Positions 35,762 through 45,100 of a stretch of 64,000 nucleotides of DNA are shown piece after piece. The position numbers were made by a program, and so were the translations under genes. Where the stretch lies: positions 1 to 64,000 of the forward strand of contig JANATF010000012.1 in NCBI GenBank assembly GCA_029449245.1, given 5' to 3'. The notes beneath the pieces were generated by a model. The model saw nothing but the letters and a program-made list of their open reading frames with translations, ran no database searches and was not told where the DNA came from. The stretch's first letter is position 1. Every line of letters starts with the position of its first letter. This DNA comes from Mortierella alpina (taxonomy: Eukaryota > Mortierellomycota > Mortierellomycetes > Mortierellales > Mortierellaceae).

Positions 35762-36148
35762 TTACTGGCATGGAACAGTGCACTTCAGGCGGGCATTTTC
35801 AACATCCTTGAGGCATTGGATGCGTTTGGGGTCCTTGGGATCCTTGTTCTGGGTCACACATGGCTCCCAATCGGTGTTCGCCTTAAGGAAGCATTTCTCC
35901 GAACATTTGAGAGAGATTGCTCGGCAGCGATCCTCACACTGGCGCTCGGCCGCGACAGGTGGGCTATTGCAGTTGAGACGATCATCCGAATCGGTGATTG
36001 GGAACCTTCTGATGCATTGTTCAACGGCTACACTAAGGTTGATCTGGCATTTGTTGGCGCAGTCATTCTGGCCGGCTTCTGCTGTCCAAAGCAAGGCTGC
36101 CAATGTGCAGGTAGCGAAGAGAAGTGTGGGTGTCAGGGAACACTTCAT
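35762..36148 (-). CDS. small secreted Cys-rich protein (12-Cys class)
   Basis: A 128-residue frame starts MKCSLTPTLLFATCTLAALL. The signal peptide is cleaved near TAEAG. The mature chain carries many Cys, often in C-x3-C pairs (DCANKC, QCEDRC, KCSEKC, KCTVPC). This suggests a compact disulfide-rich or alpha-hairpinin-like fold in which each helix starts and ends with C-x3-C. The start was chosen at 36148 because the upstream in-frame extension lacks a coding look. It is the middle member of the secreted trio and probably a diverged relative of the gene at 36604. Confidence 0.75.
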   Translation of the reverse strand: MKCSLTPTLLFATCTLAALLWTAEAGQNDCANKCQINLSVAVEQCIRRFPITDSDDRLNCNSPPVAAERQCEDRCRAISLKCSEKCFLKANTDWEPCVTQNKDPKDPKRIQCLKDVENARLKCTVPCQ

Positions 36149-36603
36149 CGTGGAAGGTTGTAAAGGTGTTAGAGTTGAAAGGCAAACAGGGAAAAGTGTG
36201 TAAATAATTCCGGGGGAGGAAAAGAGTAGTTCATGCGTATAGGCTCTCTCCTCATCCATCCCCTTTCCATACCGATTACAGTAACGAAGAAAACCACAAA
36301 ACTAGGCTCTAATGCCAATTATCCCCTTGGTCCTCAGAAACTTTTTAACAATAGAGCTGGCTTGCTTCATGCAAAGCATTCAGTAAATCATTCAGGTTTT
36401 GACCATACCCCATTTTATTGTTTTTTTGTCGTCTTGGTCCTCTACACCAAAGTTGCTCGAGAGGATAATGATTTCCAAGCTGTCGAGGACGAACTCATTT
36501 TCCTCTTGTCAAAACTAATTTTGTCTTTCGTGAGGCTTCGTAGCATGGTGAAAGAAAAATATGGCTACAGTCGTACTAAATGTTTTTATGGTTGCGATGA
36601 TGC
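36149..36603. other. intergenic
   Basis: The upstream region of the 128-residue secreted protein. No gene is seen. Confidence 0.45.
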
Positions 36604-36858
36604 TTATGGGTCGTAGCAATCCCTCTCGCAGTGACCACGTTCAATAGTTGACCATACAAGAGCTCGCAAACGTTGGTCATTCTTGGGGTCGGGGTAGGCT
36701 TTAACGGTTGCCTCAAACTCTGTCGCTTGCTTGAGGTTGCACTTGCGAACACATACTTTCACGGCGGAGTCATTGGGATCGGCTGCACAAGCAACGTCGG
36801 CAAAGGACAGAGCGAAAATGAGGGCAGCAGCAACGATAGAGACTGAGGAGAAATGCAT
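36604..36858 (-). CDS. small secreted Cys-rich protein
   Basis: An 84-residue frame begins MHFSSVSIVAAALIFALSFA, with signal-peptide cleavage near ACAAD. The mature part has VCVRKC and GHCERDC, two C-x3-C pairs separated by about 34 residues, the alpha-hairpinin-like pattern. It is the third gene of the small secreted trio, on the same strand. Confidence 0.7.
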   Translation of the reverse strand: MHFSSVSIVAAALIFALSFADVACAADPNDSAVKVCVRKCNLKQATEFEATVKAYPDPKNDQRLRALVWSTIERGHCERDCYDP

Positions 36859-37180
36859 CTATAGTGATATACGCTGGAGAATAAGCGAGTTGGAAAGACG
36901 AGAAAGAGAAGAAAAGAAAAGTTGTCCAAAAATTTCAACCAACTCTTGCTGTGATGCTGAGGCATAAGCCCAGTTGGTAAGGGCTCTTTTTGTTTACAAG
37001 TACAACAACAGTCTGAGGGGGGCATTTAAGGTGGTGTGTATCAATCTGACGGAGTTGAATTATCAACCATTCTTTTGTATGCATGTATAGAAGGAAAGGA
37101 AAGACGAGCATTAACGATGTTGTTGTTTTCAACCTTGAAAGTAAGCAAATGTTTTCCTTGATAGCATGTGTGCAGAGAGT

Positions 37181-39677
37181 TTAATCAGAAGAGACAGGGC
37201 TTTCTCGTGATTTTTTTTGACCACGAATAGGTCGTTGAGCGCGATTAGGTCGTTGAACGCGAGCTTTCTTGGATTTTTCGAGGTCTTTATAGCCCCAGGA
37301 TCGTTTGAGAACATTGAATGAACCTTTTGCAATATCCTCAATGTCTTTCTACAACAGAGAGAAGTAACTCTCAGTGAGAATAGCCCACAAAACAATAGTC
37401 TAAAAAAACTCAATCGCAGCTAAATAGACTATTAATACATACCTTTGCGATCAACAGAGTGGAGAAAGATGCGATCAGTGAGGCAATCGTGGCAGTTGTG
37501 GTTGGGATGGTGAAATTGCCCACTTCATGAAGGACATACATCCCTCGGGATTCAGCCCTTAGTCGCATATAGTTTCCAATGTCGTAGACGATATGAAAGA
37601 GCGGTGCCATCTCAAATCCAGAGTCCAAAAAGGCTTTGCCATAGCGAACATCACGGAAGAAGTCCCAAAGGTTCTTCCACTCGTCATTCTTGTGAGCTGG
37701 ACCAGAAAACTCGCCCCATGCGATTTCTGTTTTGCCAGCAGCGGCCGTAAAATCGGGTCGGTCGGGCTTTAGTCCAAGTTTCTTTTGCGTTGCTGAGTCT
37801 TTGTTCGGGCTAATTGCCAATCACAAAATATTACTTATTACAAAAGAAATTCCATCAAACATCAACGACAGATTTGCCGCGCACTCATTCTTACAAGTGG
37901 CTGGTGACATTCTTGGATTCAAAAAATGCTTGCATGACTGGCCCAATATGCTTGACGGTATGCTCATACTCAGAAATGGAACGGTCTTCATCCTTCGGGA
38001 GATATTCCAGTCTAAGAAATAACGAGACAAAATAAATTCAACTGATTTCACAGCATCAACAGCATCAACAGCATCAACAGCATCAACAGCATCACGCGCT
38101 TTGTGACAACGAGTCTTACAGTGTTTCAAGCATGATGCGAATACGCCTGTGGTCTTTGTTCATAGGGACGAGAGTCGCCGCCACATCGTCCCTTCGGTCC
38201 TGTAAGCAAAGCTGCAAAAAAGAGGGGGGAACATTAGTGGTTATCAACAGAAATGAGCGCGAATAGGGCAATTGATGGACGCACCTTGACAGCTTTCATT
38301 GCCAAACTATCGTTAAACTCAACAGAGTCCCACTCTGCATTTGTGACCTCGCCCAATTTGATGAATTCTTGAAGGATATCATCTGAAAATACGGACATCA
38401 TCCTTTCCGTTGGTCTTGAAGGTACGAATACACCCAACAGAGAAACCACATCGGCAATCTCCGTGATCTTGAGCTGGCTATTCACAAGGGCATCCACGCT
38501 TAGCCGCTGGTAGTTTTTGAATAGGCAAGTTGAGCATAACTTGCCTTCCTCTAGTGCACATGTATGAGTAATTTCCTCGATCTGTGATAGGAGAATTGCT
38601 CGCTCATCTGCATCGATAGTGGTTGACTGTTTGTCTAATGGAGGTAGAAACGTTCCGTGGGGTCCCGGAGGTACGTCTGACGCGCTAGTCACGATCCGGT
38701 TTGTATGAGCAGTGGGGAGTCCATCTGTGGTTGCTGATGATGAAGGAGCTGAGTTCAAATCAGTAATGGGTCCCAGATCTCTTATCGAGGTGCTCCATTC
38801 CCGTGCCTGTCCTGAAACAGCGGCCGAAGCGTTCAAATCGGTTGCTGACCCTGTAATGATGGCGAGGTTATCATACGTTGCTGTAGTGGCTGAGGGGCTT
38901 GAGTCGATAGCAGCTCCAAAATAAGGGGGAGGGTACCCAAGATGCGAAGGTGAAGTAGCAAGCGATGGTGGCGTTCCGGGAGGAGTGGTTGAAGCATTTG
39001 GCAGCTGCGGCAATTCGGTATCTGTACGTGAGGGTCCTGCTATTCCTGCACTCATGCCCGCCGCTGAAGTACCTGCGGCTGACTTTGTGGAGGTCGCAGC
39101 TGTTGAAAAGTAATTAAATGTATTAATAAGGGGAGTAACAGGTCTCGAGAAATGTGAATGCTCGTACTCTGAAAACTGTGGAAATAAACTAGGATTTGAA
39201 GGGCTATACCTGGCACCGAGGGGCTCGAATGATCCGATACCAATAGCGCGGCGGTGTTGTCCAACCCTGCTGCAGAGTGAGATGGGGTTTGTTGAATACA
39301 AACAAATTCAACCAGTTCGCCATGATTGGCGAACGAGCCTCAGGGCTTCAGGGCTTCTTACCTGCTGCATTTAGAAGAATGGCGCCCTCTGCATAGGGCA
39401 CAGATCCTTCGACCAAAGCTGTGGCTGTGTCTATTGCTGCGATTCGAGCGCGGCGGCGGAGCCAGAACTGTGGCGCCTTGTCTCTCTTCCAGATTTCAAG
39501 CTCTTTCAAAAGCTTATTTTTAATGTCGTCTTGCACTTCTGAGGTCTGGATAAGTCGAGTATATCTTATATGGCCGCGTTGTTTGTCCGAGATGTCGAAT
39601 GTTTCGAAGTATGACTCTGGAGTCCTATCCCATCCTCCATCGATCCATGCAATCTCCTCATCTGAAAATCTTGTCAT
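37181..39677 (-). CDS. lineage-specific orphan protein, seven exons
   Basis: Seven minus-strand exons (39677-39362, 39266-39210, 39099-38285, 38199-38120, 38011-37895, 37809-37443, 37348-37181) join with consistent phases to 639 residues. The N-terminus (MTRFSDEEIAWIDGGWDRTP) and a Ser/Thr/Ala-rich middle precede a globular C-terminal half. That half includes SVFSDDILQEFIKLGEV, KPDRPDFTAAAGKTEIAWGE and DIGNYMRLRAESRGMYVLHE. The end is very basic (KKARVQRPNRAQRP). The PD...E-x-x-x-E/K layout loosely recalls PD-(D/E)XK-type folds found in accessory fungal proteins, but this is only a guess. Acceptor 2 is an ambiguous cagcag. Intron 4 contains a 9-base tandem repeat. Function unknown. Confidence 0.72.
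38052..38094. repeat. 9-base tandem repeat inside an intron
   Basis: About four and a half copies of agcatcaac lie within an intron of the orphan gene at 37181-39677. It is not a CRISPR, as the unit is too short and there are no spacers. Confidence 0.9.
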
Positions 39678-39815
39678 CTTGGAACAGGTCGAAATCAGGA
39701 AACAGTGACTAACGATGGAGGCTCACAAATAAATACATGGAAGTGTTAGTAAAAGAATTTACTGCAAACCCCACCGAGACAGACTGAGTTAATGGCAATA
39801 GCAGAATTGTGTGTC

Positions 39816-40127
39816 AACAAGCACACGGTCCAATGAGGCTCCTCAACTTTGATAGTTCCCAAGTCAGCGCACGGGGGTCAAGGGAGAGAAGCTGCTCAAA
39901 GGAGAATCGTGGTTTTGGCATGGCCTCCACGGCAACACGCTATGGATGCAAGAAGCGTTGTACACAGAACAATTCTGCGACGTGTTAACAAGCACACGGT
40001 CCGATGAGGCTCCTCAACTTTGATAGTTCCCAAGTCAGCGCAAGGGGGTCAAGGGAGAGAAGCTGCTCAATGGAGAATCGTGGTTTTGGCATGGCCTCCA
40101 CGGCAAAACGCTATGGATGCAAGAAGC
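39816..40127. repeat. 141-base direct repeat, two copies
   Basis: Copy 1 is 39816-39956 and copy 2 is 39987-40127, with a 30-base spacer and only about five mismatches. Both start aacaagcacacggtcc and end gatgcaagaagc. No coding potential was recognised. They could mark an excised or nested small element. They lie upstream of the decayed Fanzor. Confidence 0.88.
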
Positions 40128-41397
40128 ATCAACACGTCCTTTTTCCGCAGAAAAAATACAAGGGAGCCCTAGCTGATTCTTACCAATGATGTTAAGTTAT
40201 AGTACAGTAGGATGATGCGTTGTCGCGTTCAAGAGTGAATGGTGGCAATTTGTCGCGTTCGAGCGATACATGAAACGTATTGGAATTTCGAGAAATCGCA
40301 AAGTATATTGGTGCCGCATTGGATGTGGGTAGCGCGCAGAGCGGAATCTTCGCTCCAACGAGCAGCTCGCTCCAGGCGAGCGAAAGGCGAAAAATCTGTG
40401 TCGCTCGCTCCATTTATACTTTACTTCAATGTACGCCCCTCTTGTTTCGTGTACATGCCGATACTGTACACCCTAATCTGATACTCGACGTCTTCGACGA
40501 ACACAACGACTTTGTCGATAAGAATGGTCAGTCAACACATCACTGCTGCGACTTTTGGCGCCTGGCCAGCAAGCAGTTGTCACCCCTATCTAACCCTTAC
40601 GACGAACCCGATCCTTATCGAAGGGAACCTCTACGATCACGCTAGTGACAAGAAACATTACGAGTTCGCCCAATGTATTATAGAATGAGGTCCTTCGACT
40701 GGACCAGAAAATTAACCATTAGCCATTTCGTATCTTCAAGGCTGTCTTCGTTTCTCGCACTTGACTCGAGCCTTACAAGAAGAGGATCAGGATTCAGGGT
40801 TTGCGTCCCATCACTCTTCAGGTTCTCTATGAACTCAAAGAGTTTCCTAGCACGAAAGTCATGCTGAAGCTGCTCAAGATGCTCTTCCTCTGTGAAGAGC
40901 ACGTTGCAAAGACACTGCAAAAGTGCATTAGCAAAGTAACGGATGCCCATGTTGTAAAGTGAAGAGTGTCGGTGTGAAAAACGATCTTTGTTTCAACACA
41001 GTGCATGCGGCGAGATTAGCACTGACTCCACCGTCCTGCAACAATAGCATTTTAAGATTGCGCACTATAGACAATGGTTGCTGTAACCTCCATCTCTGGT
41101 GCATGCGCCCGCCAGACGATCATTTGAGGTGATTCGGCTTGATGGTCGTGGTAAACAATATAAGCAATCAGTCTAGCAGTGATGCGCGCGTCCGGACTCT
41201 AATTTGTTCCCATGTAGTCGTCAGAAGCGGCCTTTTTGTGATCTGGAGCGATCGTTGGAGAAAGATGAACGTCGCGTCCAGACTATTGCTCTACTCTTGG
41301 AATATACAGTAAATCTCGGTCCTTATCAATACGAGCTCCATGAAGTACCATCCCCTTGTCTGCAATGTTCCTGGATTCAGGCTAAAAGTCAAGTAGT
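40128..41397. other. uncertain stretch upstream of the Fanzor remnant
   Basis: No intact gene is seen. Several protein-like but interrupted stretches are present, for example a minus-strand frame near 40678-40950 starting MGIRYFANALLQ and plus-strand text near 41204-41380. Some of this may be the decayed upstream part of the Fanzor remnant, but I could not align it with loci A or B. A gctcgctccaggcgagcg inverted motif occurs near 40363. Confidence 0.35.
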
Positions 41398-41825
41398 GAC
41401 GAGACACCACAGCGTGCCAAGCGAGCAGACTGTGAGCAGGTGCTGAACGTTGTCCTCAGAACGATCGACACCCGGACAGGCGATGTACTGCGGAGTCCTG
41501 GGCTGGATGTCATTGTCGTTCTTGGCGATGGGCAGCTTGAGGGTGTCCGTGGACGAGCCTCCTTCCACGAGAAGGTCGCCGAGTTTTTGTATCTTTTTTT
41601 TTCTATTGGCTCAACCTTGACTGATATGAGACTGAACACAATTATCCTATCTTACATCGTACCTGAACGCTGACGGCTCTTGGCATCCCGGTCACCAAGG
41701 AAGTAGATGAGCACAAGACCAGCAGCGTGTGCCCTCGCTGCGATGCTGCCGTCAGGAAGGAACTGCGCAGAGTTATCTGCACGGCCTGCAATGTGCCGAT
41801 GCACAGAGCGACGAGCGTGCCTTGA
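41398..41825 (+). pseudogene. decayed Fanzor C-terminal remnant
   Basis: The plus strand reads QRAKRADCEQVLNVVLRTID, aligning with KLERAAYDRVFDAIVHSA of locus B. It continues with VIVVLGDGQLEGVRGRASFH, aligning with the RuvC-II block (IGNGEF in B, IGLGEF in A). After a frame change near 41620-41680 it reads ALGIPVTKEVDEHKTSSVCP and a zinc ribbon (VCPRC...ICTAC). It then ends HRATSVP followed by a stop at 41823-41825. The RuvC-II Glu is Gln here and the RuvC-III Asp (HRD in A and B) is Ala, so it is catalytically dead even if expressed. No FEN1-like part was found upstream. Confidence 0.65.
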
Positions 41826-42136
41826 GCGACCAGCGAGCGAGCGAGCAATCTTTCGAGCGAACAACCTACGCAAAAAAAAATCGCTCGTTCAATCCAATCA
41901 CATGATATACACTTTCTGGAAAAAATGCCACCTATAGAATCGTACGATCAACGGCGAGTGATGGCTACTCAAATAAAGCAACCTCACAACCACATGCCAA
42001 TCCTCTTCACTGTCTTCGTCTCTTCACTTCATCAAGTGCTTTGGTAGCTATTTAGTCTGTATCAACATGTTAAGGTCTGGTTTGTGCCTTTTTGATGAGA
42101 TCGCGTCTAACTTTTTTTTCATTTTCCATTAAAGAC
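41826..42136. other. spacer between the Fanzor remnant and locus B
   Basis: Directly after the remnant's stop lies a gagcga-rich patch (41829-41855) and, 30-40 bases on, its complement tcgctcg (41880-41888). Together they could pair into a hairpin. The rest is the presumed promoter of locus B. Confidence 0.4.
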
Positions 42137-45100
42137 ATGGGGGTGAAGGATACGTTCCAGTTCTTGAAGTCAAGATACGACCAACAGGAAGTGGAGGACA
42201 GACACGTTGCAGGGACTTTGCAGGTGGACTTTCACTCGCTCTATGTCGGGTACACAGCCAACACTCTCAACAGTATGAAAGCATCAAATTGGCGAAAGCC
42301 TATAGCCAAGCAAAAGACCCAGCAAGAGGTGATTGGCCTATTCGTCCGTGCGTTGGTCAAAAAATTCCCGCCATTTCTTACGCAGGACAACTGCATATTG
42401 CATTTGGACGGCGCACAAACTGAGGAAAAGAAGGCTGCACACGCAAGAAGATTCAAGAAGTTCGTCGAAACATATGGCGATCCAATTTTATGTGCCCATG
42501 ACGAGCTGAAAAAGGCCTCAGACGCGCTCGGCGAGATCCCTGTCGGCGACCCACCAACGCGAAAGCAGCGTAGACGGATACTTGGACCAGCAACTCGAGC
42601 CATCGAGCACTATAAGCGGATCAGGACGTTTTCAATTAACCAGGAGACGACCGCCGGGATCGGAGCAGCGCTCGAGGACCTGGGGTGGGTCGTTCACTTT
42701 TGTCTTGGAGAAGCGGATCAATGCATAGCGACTGTGCATGATGCTGTCGTAGTGACCACAGACAGCGATCACCTTTTTCGCGGCGCGAGGACCGTTTTAC
42801 GTCAGGACCCAAAGACACACAACAGTTACACCGCATTTGTTATCCCAGACATTCTCGAGGCGCTGGATCTTACTGCGGATGAGTGGACGGCCCTGGGAGT
42901 GATCAGTGGTAACGATTACGCTGATAACGTCTATGGCTGCGCGATAACCACCAACTACAAGATCATCAAGGCCATGGAGGATACAGCTTCGTTGGGAGTA
43001 TCGGATGTCGTTCAAGAATATTGCAGGTTCATGGCAGATGAAGAGCGCACGGTCGAGGATCTAGCGGCCTCCTTTGAGGTCGCACAGGCGGTTTTTGTTG
43101 ACAACCAGGAGACGCTCATCATCGATCCCAGTGCACAGCAGCGACGAGACATCACGAACCTGGAGCAGGAGCTCACGCGTGTACTGAGTGCTGTTTCTAA
43201 AGCCCTTGAAAGGTAATGTCAAGACTGTCACCGCTATGTTATAGTTGCTGTGAGATACACTTCTAACCACACAGCTCGGATATGCGTGCATTAGATTCCG
43301 GGCAAGCAAGTCAACCTCAGCTACTGAAAGAGTGAGCAGTCGCACAAAGTCGAGATCCAATCGGAAGAATTATGCCGTGAAGAATGTCGTATGGGGCGCG
43401 GTCGCCAGGGAGCCGAATCCCATCTCCATCCCGCAAAGGAAAAAGCGACGGCGAAGGGCAGCGACAAAACCAAGAAAAGTGGCCCGATCAAAGTTGAGCA
43501 GCAGATCAGTAAGAAAAGAAACATATCGAGCGAAGCCAGGTACGTATAGCGACGATGTCCGTTTATGATAAACAATCGCGGCATGAACCGGTGATTTAAC
43601 ATTCATTGTGTACTAGTTGCTATCGAGCTTGAAGACTCCAAGTTGGAACGTCAGACCTCAGATGACAACGACGACAGCGACAGTGGTTCGGGCTCCCCTG
43701 GGTCGAGCGAATATCCAAGCACGGCTGAGGGCGACGACAGTGTCGCAGCTTTGCAGGATGACGACGAGGACGAACTTGGGAGGGATCTTGCTGACGACGA
43801 ACAGTACAGCGTCCAGGAAGCTAGATCTTCGGGAGAGGAGGACGACGCGGACGCAGTGGACGAGGATGAAGATGAGGATGAGGATGAGGATGAGGATGAG
43901 GATGAGAGCAGTGACGACGACGATGACATGGACACGGATGCCGAGGAGAAATCGGTAGTGAGCGCAACAGCTCCGGTTCTCCCAGCGGCAAAGCATCCAC
44001 AAACCCTCTACCGGAAGCTGGAGTGTCATTGCGCGATCATCACAGAAGAGTTAGGCTGCCTGAGATCGATCGTGAAGCGAGGTATCTTCAGTAGATACGC
44101 CGAGATGTCTGCAGAGCAGTTCCAAAACCTTGAGAAGACTCTCCTTCCTCTGGTCCATTCGACTCACCAGTTTGCACTCGCGGCTCAGAGCACGCCCACG
44201 CCACATGCACTGCTTATCGCCGCTCAGCAAGCCCAGCCCGCGATCAACGCCTCCAAAGCACAGTATCTGTCTGTCATGGAGGAACTGGAGCGCTTTGCAC
44301 CAATCGGACAAGAGCTGAAGACTCGTCTCTTGGAGGCCGCCATTGCCTACCACGCCGAGCTCGTCTTAATGGCATCGCAACTCAACTCATCAATCACCGC
44401 GAGCCTCGAGGACGCCCAAAAGAATGTTGAGACTGCGCTCAAAGAAATGAAGCAGCACCAGGCGTATTATGTGGCCGACAATATAGTCAGCTTCATCCAG
44501 TTGATTGTCGATGACATGTCAGATCGTTATCGCTTTATACTCCTTGCCTTGGAGATGTTTGTGGCCGCCAGCGTTTGGGGGACCGAATCCACAGCAAGGA
44601 CAATGGCGGAACAGACGGAATTTAATGAGGATTTGCGAGCCCTCCTGGATCCAGTTCGAGCAAAAACCATCGCGCGCCTGTTGGGCATATATCTTATCGG
44701 TGACGAGATGGATCTGACAAAGGAGGCATCACCATCCGCCACCGACCGGGCCCGCGTGAATAGAATTGCACGATCCGCCGCGGTGATGTTCAGGGCCACC
44801 ACACCAAGAGACTTCCGCCAATTGTCAAGGGCCAAGAAGCTATTCACAGTGAGGTTGCGGGTCAAGTCTCCAACGACTTTGCCCAACACTTTACTACATC
44901 ACTGTCGGGGTTGCTAGCCGAGGTACAATTGTGTTTCGTCTGATTGTTTGATGACTCTTACTCGCGTTTCCACATGAATGATCCATATACTGATGACGGT
45001 TCGTTTTTAACGCTATACCTAGGCGGAGAAGGCGGACGTAGTTGGTGATAACGCCATTATTGACTTTTTTCATCTCAATGGGATGAGAGCAGAAGAAAAG

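Noticed and set aside
38052-38094. Regular short repeats that could suggest a CRISPR-like array
   Set aside because: The unit is 9 bases with no spacers and sits inside a spliced intron of a fungal gene.
39816-40127. The 141-base direct repeats as solo LTRs or terminal repeats
   Set aside because: Only 30 bases separate them, no target duplication or inverted ends were found.
43643-44917. The acidic frame of locus B as a separate acidic protein ending at 44917
   Set aside because: It has no good start codon, and a phase-0 intron 44756-44829 leads in frame into the Fanzor part.
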